Positions 1-11,195 of a stretch of DNA of 64,000 nucleotides are shown here, piece after piece. Below the pieces are notes generated by a model that did no database searches, was not told where the DNA came from, and worked only from the letters and a program-made list of their open reading frames with translations. This DNA is from Siphonodentalium dalli. Taxonomy: Eukaryota; Mollusca; Scaphopoda; Gadilida; Siphonodentaliidae. The stretch spans positions 130,233,917 through 130,297,916 of the forward strand of contig CP136066.1 in NCBI GenBank assembly GCA_032622095.1, given 5' to 3'. Both the position numbers and the translations under genes were made by a program. Each line of letters starts with the position of its first letter. Position 1 is the first letter of the stretch.

Positions 1-1356
1 GGGGTTGTTCGGCCAAAAAACATGGCCGCCAGCAGCCATCATGGATTTTACTCTTTGCATGACTAAATCCTTTGGCGCGGGCTACAGGTCGTACCTATGG
101 TTTGATCTTTATGAATTTTGTCATGAATGTTGACATTGACATGTAGATGGGAACGAGTCATTTTGGGGTAATTCGGCCAAAAAACATGGCCGCTGGTGGC
201 CATTTTGGATTTCAAAATTCAATCCATTGTCGCGGGCTACAGGTCGTGCTGTTTGTCTGATCATCATGAAATTTGTCATGGATGTTAATATTGACATGTA
301 GATGAGAACGAGTGATTTTGGGGTCGCCAGCAGCCATCTTGGATTTTACTCTTTGCATGACTAAATTCTTTGGCGCGGGCTACAACAGGTTGTAGCTTTG
401 GTCAGAACTTCATGAAATTTGTCATGGATGTTAACAATGACATGTAGATGGGAACGAGTGATTTTGGGGTTGTTCGGCCAAAAAACATGGCCGCCAGCAG
501 CCATCTTGGATTTTACTCTTTCAATGACTAAATCCTTTGGCGCGGGCTACAGGTCGTACCTTTGGTCTGATCTTTATCAAATTTGTCATGAATGTTGACA
601 TTGACATGTATATGGGAACGAGTCATTTTGGGGTCATACGGCCAAAATACATGGCTGCTGGCAGCCATCTTGGATTTCAAAATTCAATCCATTGGCACGG
701 GCTACAGGTCGTACTGTTTGTCTGATCATCATGATATTTATCATGGATGTTAATATTAACATGTAGATGGAAACGAGTCATTTTTGGGTCGTTTGGCTAA
801 AAAACATGTCCACCAGCAGCCATATTGGATTTTACTCTTTGCATGAATAAATCCTTTGGTGCGGGCTACAGGTCGTAGCTTTGGTCGGAACTTCAAGAAA
901 TTTGTCATGTATGTTAACAATGACATGTAGATGGGAAACGAGTCATTTTGGGGTCGTTCAGCCGAAAAACATGGCCGCCAGCAGCCATCTTGGATTTTAC
1001 TCTTTGCATGACTAAATCCATTGGCACAGGCTACAGGTCATACCTTTGATCAGATCATTATGAGATTTGTAAAGGCTGTAGATGGGAACAAGTCATTTTG
1101 GGTAATTCGGAAAAAAACATGGCTGCCGGTGGCCATTTTAGAATTTACTCTTTGCATCAATAAATCATTTGTCACACCATAATCACCACATCCCTGATCC
1201 GATCATTATGAAACCTGTTATGAATGTTGATATTGACATGAACATCTAGTCTTACTTAGACATTTCAATTAGCACTTTTCCTATTCCTCCATTTACTGTC
1301 GACCATTAAATTATTCCCCTACCTAAGTTGAGCTACAGTGTCATTGACACTTTCAT
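1..1356 (+). repeat. P-family tandem-repeat element, 5' end outside window
   Basis: About seven and a half units of 143-167 bp. Each unit carries GCGGGCTACAGGTCGTA, GACATGTAGATGGGAACGAG and the hairpin-forming ATGGCCGC/GCGGCCAT pair, followed by CATCTTGGATT. The array grades into a unique 3' module and ends in the 15-bp hairpin AGTGTCATTGACACT (1337-1351). Open frames across it are spurious products of the repeat. Same family as the elements at 2023, 35391, 44548, 46823, 48174 and 53199. Confidence 0.85.
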
Positions 1357-2022
1357 TTGTTTTTCAATGAGTTAATTCTGCCATTTTAATCAAGAGAAAT
1401 TATGGTACCCGTCCCTAAAAGAGGTATGATTTAAGGTGACCCGATGAAATTCTCCCCCCTTCCTAAGAAAGACAGACATAAGAATCAAACAACACGCATT
1501 TTTTGTTTTTCAATGAGTTAATTCTGCCTTTTTAATCAAGAGAAATTATGGTACCCGTCCCTAAAAGAGGTATGATTCGATGAAAATCTCCCCCGTTCCT
1601 TGGAACGACAGACATAAGAATCACACGACACGCATTTGTTGTTTTTCAATGAGTTAATTCTGCCTTTTTAATCGAGATAAATGCATTCCGCCGTTCGGGT
1701 GCGTTTTGCATCCGTAGTTTCGTACGCATATAGGTGACCATTTAGCAACCCCGATGGCAATAAAGAGCATTACTCAGTTAACAACTCCAAATTTGGTCAA
1801 TATAAAGGGCGTGACTGCCTTAACCCCCGCAGTGCCGAGGACGGTGATTTTGATGATTGGGAGTGGAGAACGAGTTAATTCTGCCTTTTTAATCAAGAGA
1901 AATGATGGTACTCGTCCCTAAAAGAGGTATGATTTACGGTACATCGGGCGGAAAAACTGACCCGATGAAAATCTCCCCCTTCCTAGGAACGACAGACATA
2001 AGAATCACACAACACGCATTTT
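1357..2022 (+). repeat. F-family tandem repeats
   Basis: Near-identical 130-155 bp units contain CAATGAGTTAATTCTGCC, TATGGTACCCGTCCCTAAAA and GAACGACAGACATAAGAATC. At least three units lie here, interrupted at 1680-1870 by a segment (GTGCGTTTTGCATCCGTAG to GATTTTGATGATTGGGAG) that recurs at 11760-11945 and 12620-12790. Confidence 0.75.
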
Positions 2023-3912
2023 TAGCTCAACTTACTTTTGTAAGTTTGAGCTATTGCCATGGCTTGGCATCCGTCGTCCGTGTGTGCGTGTGTTCGTGTG
2101 TGCGTGTGTCCGTCAACAATTTCCTTTGGCGCGGGCTACAGGTCGTACCTTTGGTCTGATCTTTATGAAATTTGTCATGAATGTTGACATTGACATGTAG
2201 ATGGGAACGAGTCATTTTGGGGTCATTCGGCCCAAAAAACATGGCCGCTGGTGGCCATTTTGGATTTCAAAATTCAATCCATTGGCGCGGGCTACAGGTC
2301 GTACTGTTCGTCTGATCATTATGAAATTTGTCATGGATGTTAATATTGACATGTAGATGGGAACGAGTCATTTTGGGGTCGTTCGGCCAAAAAACATGGC
2401 CGCTGGCAGCCATCTTGGATTTTACTCTTTGCATGACTAAATCCTTTGGCGCAGGCTACAGGTCGTAGTTTTGATCAGAATTTTATGAAATTTGTCATGG
2501 ATGTTAACAATGACATGTAGATGGGAACGAGTGATTTTGGGGTTGTTCGGCCAAAAAACATGGCCGCCAGCAGCCATCATGGATTTTACTCTTTGCATGA
2601 CTAAATCCTTTGGCGCGGGCTACAGGTCGTACCTATGGTCTGATCTTTATGAATTTTGTCATGAATGTTGACATTGACATGTAGATGGGAACGAGTCATT
2701 TTGGGGTCATTCTGCCAAAAAACATGGCCGCTGGTGGCCATTTTGGATTTCAAAATTCAATCCATTGGCACGGGCTACAGGTCGTGCTGTTCGTCTGATC
2801 ATTATGAAATTTGTCATGGATGTTAACAATGACATGTAGATGGGAACGAGTGATTTTGAGGTCGTTCAGCCAAAAAACATGGCCGCCAGCAGCCATCTTG
2901 GATTTTACTCTTTGCATGACTAAATTCTTTGGCGCGGGCTACAGGTTGTAGCTTTGGTCAGAACTCATGAAATTTGTCATGGATGTTAACAATGACATGT
3001 AGATGGGAACAAGTGATTTTGGGGTTGTTCGGCCAAAAACATGGCCGCCAGCAGCCATCTTGGATTTTACTCTTTCAATGACTAAATCCTTTGGCGCGGG
3101 TTACAGGTCGTACCTTTGGTCTGACCTTTATGAAATTTGTCATGATATTGATATTGAAATGTATATGGGAACGAGTCATTTTGGGGTCATACGGCCAAAA
3201 AACATGGCCACTGGCAGCCATCTTGGATTTCAAAATTCAATCCATTGGCACGGGCTACAGGTCGTACTGTTCGTCTGATCATCATGATATTTATCATGGA
3301 TGTTAATATTAACATGTAGATGGGAACGAGTCATTTTGGGGTCGTTTGGCTAAAAAACATGTCCGCCAGCAGCCATATTGGATTTTACTCTTTGCATGAA
3401 TAAATCCTTTGGTGTGGGCTACAGGTCGTAGCTTTGGTCGGGACTTCAAGAAATTTGTCATGTATGTTATCAATGACATGTAGATGGGAAACGAGTCATT
3501 TTGGGGTCGTTCAGCCGAAAAAACATGGCCGCCAGCAGCCATCTTGGATTTTACTCTTTGCATGACTAAATCCATTGGCACAGGCTACAGGTCATATCTT
3601 TGATCAGATCATTATGAGATTTGTAAAGGCTGTAGATGGGAACAAGTCATTTTGGGGTAATTCGGAAAAAAACATGGCTGCCGTTGGCCATTTTAGAATT
3701 TACTCTTTGCATCAATAAATCCTTTGGCACACCATAATCACCACATCCCTGATCCGATCATTATGAAACCTGTTATGAATGTTGATATTGACATGTACAT
3801 CTAGTCTTACTTAGACATTTCAATTAGCACTTTTCCTATTCCTCCATTTACTGTCGACCATTAAATTATTCCCCTACCTAAGTTGAGCTACAGTGTCATT
3901 GACACTTTCATT
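2023..3912 (+). repeat. Complete P-family element with head and tail hairpins
   Basis: The head is a hairpin (2023-2053; arms TAGCTCAACTTA and TAAGTTTGAGCTA), followed by a GTGTGCGTGTGTCCGTC-type microsatellite and CAACAATTTCC. About ten ~155-165 bp cores follow. The 3' module begins near 3810 and ends with AGTGTCATTGACACT (3892-3906). The copy sits directly between F-family repeats. Units 3000-3650 repeat the order of units 460-1090 at high similarity, so P1 and this copy share a common array. Confidence 0.85.
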
Positions 3913-4055
3913 TGTTTTTCAATGAGTTAATTCTGCCTTTTTAATCAAGAGAAATTATGGTACCCGTCCCTAGGGCGGAAAAACTGACCTGATGAAATTC
4001 TCCCCCTTCCTAAGAAAGACAGACATAAGAATCACACAACACGCATTTTTTGTAT
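3907..4055 (+). repeat. F-family repeat fragment
   Basis: One unit with CAATGAGTTAATTCTGCC and GACAGACATAAGAATCACAC, shortened between GTCCCTA and GGGCGG. It follows the P-family 3' end exactly as at 1357. Confidence 0.7.
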
Positions 4056-4063
4056 CTCCGTCA

Positions 4064-4268
4064 AAGGTATCTTGCCCACTGAACTATATGGTATATTCCC
4101 AATATTAACAAGGAAGGGTTAACAAACCCGCGTTGAAAACGGAACGAAAATTCTGTGGTACATATTATCTTGTTTCCTGACCGGTAACCTCTGATGACGT
4201 CATCTCCCAATGTCCATTTAAACTCGACGACAGATCGTTATTCTTCACTTTTTCCCTTGTTAACGGAA
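4064..4268 (-). repeat. Inverted partial copy of the 11.2-11.6 kb repeat
   Basis: The segment is the reverse complement of most of 11370-11556. Shared landmarks are GTATCTTGCCCACTGAACT, ACAAGGAAGGGTTAACAAAC, GACCGGTAACCTCTGATGA and CGACGACAGATCGTTATTC. Confidence 0.75.
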
Positions 4269-5160
4269 GGAACACATCGAAGATAAGTTGACAGTTTTTT
4301 GTGTTATACAAAAAACATTATTTCCGTTAATTATTATGTTGAATTGTGCGATTGACTCGCGTTGCTATAGCGATTAGCGTCCATGTTTTTAAACGATCGA
4401 GAACGTTCATAATTCAACGAATGCATCTTTTTTCTATTTGTCGTGGAACGGACGAATAAATTATTCAATAATAGTTGCACATTTGGATATGACTAAAGAC
4501 GCGAAATTATGTGACTTACTTTCAGCGGTCTGACGGCTTGGTAAACTGTAGCTACAATTTATTTATCAAAAAGAAAGCAGTATTAAAATCTTATGAAAGC
4601 GGTTGTAAGGATATGCAATATATCCCGGCTTTGTGGGAAACTCTTTTCGTTTTAAGTCATTTCGTTTTCCATATTTTTTACAAATTCAAAATGGCATCTG
4701 TCCAAAAAATTTGGTAGATTATAGTCGCCAAAAGACAGAATGATGTATGCACATTGGAATATGACTAAAGACGCTCATCTTTATTGCAAGAATCTATTGC
4801 ATACATGTGAAATGTATTCCGTGGTCCAAGACGGAGGAGACACGTGCTCTGGCCTGTGCGATAAGGTATCACGAAATTAGGTGACTTACTTTCGGCTTCT
4901 GACGGCTTCGTCGCTACAAGCTTTATGTATACTAGAGTGTAAATTGACACTTGTGAATAATTTTTTCATTGTTTCAACTTAACAATATTGGTTTACAATA
5001 TTGATTTCGTGCAAAACAATCGATAGGTGCTTACTAGTATCATTATCAACATAAAAATAACAGATTGTTACTGTTAGCAATTGTCAGAAATCGGTCAGAT
5101 ACCAAGCTTGTCAGGCTGAAAAGTCTCATTCAAGATCACTGAATACAGATCAGAATGCAA
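4269..5160. other. No gene seen; contains a diverged direct repeat
   Basis: ATATGACTAAAGACGC occurs at about 4487 and 4759, and GTGACTTACTTTC near 4511 and 4881, so the region contains a broken direct duplication with about 100 bp of extra sequence in the second copy. No convincing coding frame. Confidence 0.4.
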
Positions 5161-5284
5161 AATGCTGACTTCCCCCCATTACAACACTTGTCCAGGTATG
5201 TTGTCGTGGGTGCAGTACGATGCACGATCGGGCGCGAACAAGTTAATAGCTGATCCGTGTACACGCCTCTGAGTGTGCACATTA

Positions 5285-5830
5285 AAGAATGCTACTGGAG
5301 TCGCCACAGATCCCCGTAGCTCCCCTAGAGCTGCTTCTCCTCATTTCGAGGGTCCCAAGAGAAGAGAAGAAACCTTTGAGACCAGGACACTGACACTTGT
5401 CGATATATAGTGTTCCCCTCATCGGCGTAATTAGCACTCGGGGCGATAGTCACACCAAACAGGGCGCGGGTTGGGGCTACCCATCGAACCCATTGGCCAC
5501 AGTTGGTGCGCTCCCTGGACTATCAAACGGGACACCAATTCGTATCCTCGGCAGGTACGACTGTGTTCTGCTCTACTAACCTGGACCAGTGCGTCTACAA
5601 CCAGATGGTTCCTGCACTGTAATATCTACAGATAAGAAGAACCAGATACAGAAGATCTTTCCCTGTAGCTCCCCTAGAGCTGCTGTTCTCCTCGTTTCGA
5701 GGGTACCGCTGCCTCTGAGACAAGGATACCTGTCGAGGGTGATCCCCTCTTTGGCTTAGCAACTTGGGGCGATAGTTATCTCAAACAGGGCGCGGGTTGG
5801 GGCTACCCAAGGGACGTCAATCTGCTCCCT
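5285..5830 (+). repeat. Two direct copies of a 200-bp block
   Basis: GTAGCTCCCCTAGAGCTGCT at about 5318 and 5665, and CAGGGCGCGGGTTGGGGCTA at about 5460 and 5786, mark two diverged copies about 330-350 bp apart. GC content is higher than in the surroundings. Origin unknown. Confidence 0.55.
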
Positions 5831-5929
5831 CGGGTCGACCGTTGGCGGGTTGGCGTGCCCAGGTGCAGCCGTGGCTTCCATCTAACATTTGAACCACGCC
5901 GTCCATCGCTACAAGTCACCATCTCGGGG

Positions 5930-6370
5930 TCAGCACCGCTGGGGGTGAGAACACCCTGTCCCTATTATAATCCTATATGCCTTCAGTCCCTGCTGGGCTT
6001 GGGCTGGGGTTGAAATTCCCAAGCATGCTTCCTCCTTGTTGGCCAACTCCAGGTCTGTGGGCCTGGAATTCCAGTTACTGGCCGCCTTCTGATCAAATAG
6101 CAGCCAGTACCTTCGGGTTTGAATCCTATTAAAGATGCACAAGAATTTGTTCCCCGATGCCGTTCTAGTAGGAGGCATGCTTCGGATCCTGCCCTTCTTA
6201 ACAACCCATCGCCAGTTCGGACTGATGGAGATCGGGATCGGGACGAGCTGTAGCTCTATCTCCGAGGTAAAAAGGCTCTGGACATTCCTTTGGGGTCACC
6301 CATCCATGCGCTCACGAGGGAGCTCAGATAGTTGTTCAGGGTTCTCTGATGCAGACAAGTGTCGCTGTAG
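5930..6370 (-). pseudogene. Decayed minus-strand coding remnant, fragment D
   Basis: The minus strand holds a long frame with balanced composition, including WRWVVKKGRIRSMPPT and ISTPAQAQQGLKAY, ending at a stop near 5930. An overlapping frame of similar length is also open, which weakens the case. It lies downstream, in minus-strand order, of fragments A-C at 7046-8292 and may belong to the same old element. I do not recognise the family. It could also be chance in GC-rich DNA. Confidence 0.25.
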
Positions 6371-6435
6371 ACGAGTGGTTAGGCCATCGGACTGCAAACC
6401 GAGCGACATGAGAGCGGACCAGGTATTCAAAAGTG
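6364..6435 (+). tRNA. tRNA-like sequence (Ser/Leu-type), pseudogene or SINE head
   Basis: TAGACGAGTGGTTAGGC matches an A box/D arm of a type II tRNA, and CGGACTGCAAACCG forms an imperfect anticodon arm. The B-box region (CAGGTATTCAA) is degenerate and no acceptor stem closes, so this is not a functional tRNA. Confidence 0.35.
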
Positions 6436-6617
6436 TTATTGTTCTCGGATTGAGCAGAGTTCAGCTCCTTGCTTTATATGTTATTGTTTCTTTCAATGTG
6501 CCCTCCGGCGCCTGCGATGGTCGTGGTCATGGCTGGAATAGAGTGTCACCCGTGTCGATAGTCTTCAGGAATAATCTTTGGATGATGGGTCAGTCATATC
6601 ACGAAGAGCGGTACTGA

Positions 6618-7045
6618 TACAATGGGTCACTATATGAATCCATCCTAGACATATGCTCATCTTCAGAAAGCAACTGGTTTCCTATCTTCACGATTCACAT
6701 TAATATCGTTGTACGCTCTTCATACGGACAGAAGATCCTTACCAGATGCTTCCCCTCGTGCGAGGTATTCACTAGCATTGGGTGTAGGATGCCAGATCAT
6801 ATGCTCCACCCACTAGCTTCGCACTTCAGGCGATGGTTGTCTCAAGAACAAGGTGCAATCGGAGGGGCACCCCATCCGTCCCAGAAGGGGTACCTTGGAC
6901 CATCGACCTGTTGGGGGTCTGTCAGAAGATCAAGAATAGAGAGAAAAGAAAACTGGGTCTTGGTTTTTCAATAGTTCAACCGGCCATCTGTTTCGGCTGG
7001 TTTTGGGCTTGTGCCACAATCACGGTGCATGTTTCCTGTGATTTG
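6618..7045. other. No gene supported
   Basis: A plus-strand frame starts at 6833, but it runs antisense to fragment A and has poor codon character. Nothing else is seen. Confidence 0.4.
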
Positions 7046-7360
7046 TCAGTTGGGTTTAACTTTGGAGCTAGCCGGTATTTCAACATATTGAATATCGCCA
7101 GGTTGGGAAATGAAAGCCTTCTTGAAATCATGAAACATATAAATGCCAGGCTCCAAATGCATTTCCTTTTGGGAGAATCGAAGCGGAAGCAGTTTGGTCA
7201 TACAGCACTGAACTTTGAAAAGTTCGCGAGCATCATTACGAGCATAGGTTTCGTGGTTCTCATTGAATCTCAAGGCTTGCAACCACTTGTTGCCTACTTT
7301 AGCGGACAGTTGAATAGACGTAGCCTTTCTAAACGGTCTATCTGATTTCTTCTCGTCCCC
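7046..7360 (-). pseudogene. Decayed minus-strand coding remnant, fragment A
   Basis: A minus-strand frame of 104 codons is open from 7360 to the TGA at 7046. It is rich in charged and aromatic residues: NDARELFKVQ, KLLPLRFSQKEMHLEPGIYM, FHDFKKAF, GDIQY. A Met 6 codons upstream of an in-frame TAA (7361-7363) suggests a broken N-terminus. The overlapping plus-strand frame (6833-7345) is hydrophobic and irregular, as expected of an antisense shadow. Family unknown. Confidence 0.4.
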
Positions 7361-7623
7361 TTATCTTCTCTTCTTCTCCATGACATGAGAAATATGGACA
7401 GCGACGGTGGGGCTTCATTTAGACATTTCAATTTGTGAATGACTGCTTATGGTCCATAATATTCACTGATTCATTAGGATCCTCTTGTTCACGTATTCAA
7501 TGGTTTATTACACAGCCCTCATAATTGGCTACGGCAATCGGCAATGCCGAAGCCATTTGCTGAAGCAAACTGGGCCACGGTAAAGGGTTGCCGTAGCAGA
7601 TTGCCGAAGCCAAACAATCTGAA

Positions 7624-7872
7624 TTAAAAGGGCTGATTACAGATGTTCCGAAATTGGTTGTATGCACGAGCTAGTGTCCACACGCGGGTGTCTCCATTGG
7701 TATTCACGGCGGTCATTCGGACTACGTAAGCCTGTAATTTGCTCAATGTTGTGGCTAACGCGGGCAGGCAGGGACTTCCTTGACGGGTCACCTGCAAATG
7801 GGGTAATTCCACGAATAGCTTATTCCTGTCCTTCCTGGTTATAGGGTCAATGCAACGTTTCCTTTCTAGTAC
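7624..7872 (-). pseudogene. Decayed minus-strand coding remnant, fragment B
   Basis: A minus-strand frame is open from 7872 to the TAA at 7624: RKRCIDPITRKDRNKLFVEL, LPALATTLSKLQAYVVRM, NGDTRVWTLARAYNQF. Composition is that of a folded, basic protein. The upstream part of the reading continues in another frame (fragment C), so a frameshift is likely. Family unknown. Confidence 0.4.
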
Positions 7873-8292
7873 TCACTAATACTACACGGCCCTATTTGAA
7901 TCTACATTGGTGGGTCATCTTGGCACATTTGATTTTTCTGGTGCTTTCTATAAACAGCATTGTCATGTGCTCTGGTCATCAAAGCGACTCTAGGTTTCCT
8001 ACAAATTGTCTTTTGGTTCCAACAGTTACATGTATGGTTCCCTATATGTCGGATTAGGTCAGTATTCTATACATTCAAATTCTTCTGGATGTATTACAGG
8101 GGTGGTGCAATCGACTATTTCGGCGAGAGTCTCTTCCCGGTCACTAGTATAGATTCTCTGTCCATGATATCTCAATCCTTATCGACAATGGCATATCTCG
8201 GATTACTGGGTGTCTGGGCTCTTTTTGAGCTTGTAGCCGTTTTTTTCATCGGGCTAGATCTCGTACTTGGACTCTGCCCCCTCAAGAATTGA
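7873..8292 (-). pseudogene. Decayed minus-strand coding remnant, fragment C
   Basis: Short minus-strand stretches alternate between frames and stops, e.g. REETLAEIVDCTTPVIHPEE and later PEHMTMLFIESTRKIKCAKM, as expected of an old gene with several frameshifts. A hydrophobic plus-strand frame (7960-8292) overlaps it. I read that as antisense, but it is an alternative. Confidence 0.3.
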
Positions 8293-8316
8293 CTTTGGGA
8301 TTGGTTCTATGGTTTT

Positions 8317-10712
8317 TAGCTCACCTGAGACGAAGTCTCCGGTGGAGCTATAGTCATCACTCGTCGTCCGTGCGTCCGTCCGTCCTTCCGTCCTTCCGTC
8401 CAGTCCGTCCGTCCGTCCGTCTGTCAAACTTTTAAAAAAACATCTTCTCCTCTGAAACCATCATACCGTATTGGTTGATATTTGGTGTGGATGTTCCCTA
8501 GGTGACTCTCATTCAGATTTGTTCAAATGAGGTCACTGGGTCAAATAGTTGCGAAGCCAGGGCCATAACTCTATTCCTCCATAGTAATTCTTACAATGAC
8601 TTCTTGTCCAGAACCATTGGGCCGATTTAGCTAATATTTGGTATGGAGGGTCCTTGGGTGACTGGTGTTCAGATTTGTTCAAATGAGGTCACCCGGTCAA
8701 TTAGTTGAGAAACCATGGCCATAACTCATAGTAATTCTTACAATGACTTCTTCTAAAAAAATATTTGGCCGATTTAGCTTATATTTGGTACATAGATACC
8801 TTGGGTGACTGGGGTTCAGATTTGTTCAAATGGGGTCACTGGGTCAAATAGGGGCAGAGCCAGGGACATAACTTTAAAAACAAAAAATTAAATTTTTGCA
8901 TTTTGACCTTTAATTTTTGTTTAGGACACATCACAGCCTCATATTTCTTACCTAGATTTTTCTTAGCATGTTCTTCATCTGTATGGATTTTGGTATTGTT
9001 TATTTAACCCCTTCCACTCTTGTTTTGATATAGAATTCATCCAAGACAGGATTACTCAAACATTTTTCATCTGATCAACACCAAATTTGGTATATGAATT
9101 TTTGACACTTATATACAGATCAAGTTAAAATATGGGTTTGATCCGATATATTTTAACAGAGTTATGGCCCTTTATAATTCAGACCTCTTTGCTATGCACT
9201 ATTAATTTTTAAGAGAACACTGAAGCCTGTATTATTGAAAAAGCCAATTTATCATGTAGTGTGGTCACCCGATACTCTTGCTTCAGACTGCTTGCTTCAG
9301 ACCAGTTTACCATCTGTCATTACACGACATGACATTAGCTAAACAACTATTCTACCAGAGTCTACAATGAATAGTCCATTGTTCATTTCTCCAAGCCTGG
9401 ACATAGTGTGTCTGACATTTGCAGAATGAAGTCCCCAGATGGTGAATTTAGTGTTGCTACCCCATACAGCAGGCTAGCATCACCAAATACACCCTCAATT
9501 ACCTTATTCTGCTTAGGCCTCATCTTCTGGAACAATTTTTTTTAAACATGTTTTAAAATTTGAAAAAAAGTGACACCATTATATATAACATCTGCAGAGT
9601 TATGAAACTTTACTCTTTAATGAAATTATGGAAACATTCCACCCTCCCCCACCCACCCCCTCCCACATGGCCCAGGCCCAACCCTGCCATCAACCAACAT
9701 CCCTTCCAAGCCATATCACCTCTCAATTTAATACCTCTTCTCACCACAGAGGCATATATATCTGTAAAGGTACAGGTCATTAATTATATAAACTGGCCAG
9801 ATGACATGTATTATTCTAATCTAAACATATCTGTAGCAATTTAACAACAAACTGGTGCTTCCATTCAATGTTAGGTGATGACTGACATTCAATGATACTG
9901 TGAATGGCTTTGATTTCTTCAAGTCTGCTACCCCATACAGCATGCTAGCATCACCAAATACACCCGCCAGGGACCTAATTCTGCTTAGTCCTCATCTTCT
10001 GGGAAGTATCCTAAGTATCAAATTGACAGTTTGATTTAGTCACTTTTTCCACCTGTTCAGTTTCAATGTCCCCCTAATTTGCAGAAGATAAAATGCATAA
10101 TTGAGGTCCGACAACAATTATTTGAACATCTTCTCCTCTGGAACCATAAGACCAAATGGGTTCATATTTGGTGTGGATGTTCCCTAGGTGATTCTCATTC
10201 AGATTTGTTCAAATGCGGTCACTGGGTCAAATAGTTGCGAAGCCAGGGCCATAACTCTTTCCCACCATAGTAATTCTTTTAAACATCTTCAGAACAATAA
10301 GACCGAATGGTTTCATATTTGGTGTGGATGTTCCCTAGGTGACTCACATTCAGATTTGTTCAAATGAGTTCACTTGAAATAGTTGCGAAGCCAGGGCCAT
10401 AACTCTTTCCCTCCATAGTATTCTTAAAGTGACTTCTTCTAAAATACCATCAGGCTATATGGGTTCATATTTGGTATGAAGGGTCCTTGGGTGACTGGGG
10501 TTCAGATTTGTTCAAATCAGGTCACTGGGTCAAATGTGGGCGGGGCCAGGGACATAACTCCAAATTTTTTGTTTTAGATTTAACTCTTTAGATATCTACT
10601 TCTTTTAAAGTGATTATGAAAAGTTCTGACTGTTGTGGTCTCCAGAGTCCCAGTCTTATCAGTCTTTGCAGTCTGGTGAGCGACCCCACAGTCATTGACT
10701 GTCTTGTTATAG
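8317..10712 (+). repeat. Q-family element, copy 1 (head to tail)
   Basis: The head is a double hairpin (8317-8350; TAGCTCACC pairing with GGTGGAGCTA, inner GAGAC/GTCTC). A (CGTC)n-type microsatellite follows, then degenerate cores carrying ATTCAGATTTGTTCAAATGA, GGTCACTGGGTCAAATAG and GCCAGGGCCATAACTCT. It contains an R-type tail (about 8925-9190), M foldback blocks (9403-9515, 9930-9990), and ends in the hairpin ACAGTCATTGACTGT (10688-10702). 8317-10100 is nearly identical to 14239-16060. Confidence 0.8.
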
Positions 10713-11195
10713 GGGTCTCCTTTGTCCTTTGAGGCCTTTGCCTCTGGTTGTTTCTCCATGTTCCTTATAAGGCTGGTTATTCCTTATAGTATTTGTCTAC
10801 GCATGAGCTAGCCCTTTAAATACATTATTGCAAAATCCTCAATTTTCATTTTCTATTTCATCAGGAAATAGATATTTCTTCCATTCCTTGTCCAGCAAAA
10901 TACTCAGCTGATACATTGATAGCTCTAAGCTCCAAAAGGGAGGTCATCTCAGTCTCCATGTCTTTCGGGAACTATCGGTATCTACTTTATTTGCAGGATA
11001 TTCAATCCAAGTCACCACTATTTGTTTAGTTTGGGCCCTCTGGTAGCTGGCCAACATGTATTAGTCTTCTGGTGTAATTACATACATTGGCTTATGTGAT
11101 ATTGTATATATTGTAGGTTATCAGGTCAATCCAGTTCTTTGATTGAGGTGCGTAGATGTGTTTATTTTTCCTCGTGGCCTCCACCTGCCAGAAAA
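10713..11195. other. No gene or clear repeat seen
   Basis: The stretch has no coding frame of note and no internal repeat that I can recognise. Confidence 0.4.

Noticed and set aside
537-3581. Many 60-90 codon frames with related peptides on both strands in the P arrays
   Set aside because: They are translations of the tandem unit; frames change with every indel, and each copy gives a shadow on the other strand.
6135-6617. 160-codon plus-strand frame
   Set aside because: It runs through a tRNA-like sequence and a minus-strand remnant; no protein-like features.
6833-7345. 170-codon plus-strand frame
   Set aside because: It is antisense to a better minus-strand frame, has irregular composition, and no domain is recognisable.
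7960-8292. 110-codon hydrophobic plus-strand frame that could be read as a membrane protein
   Set aside because: Hydrophobicity is what an antisense reading of a charged coding remnant gives, and minus-strand pieces fit better. Kept only as an alternative.
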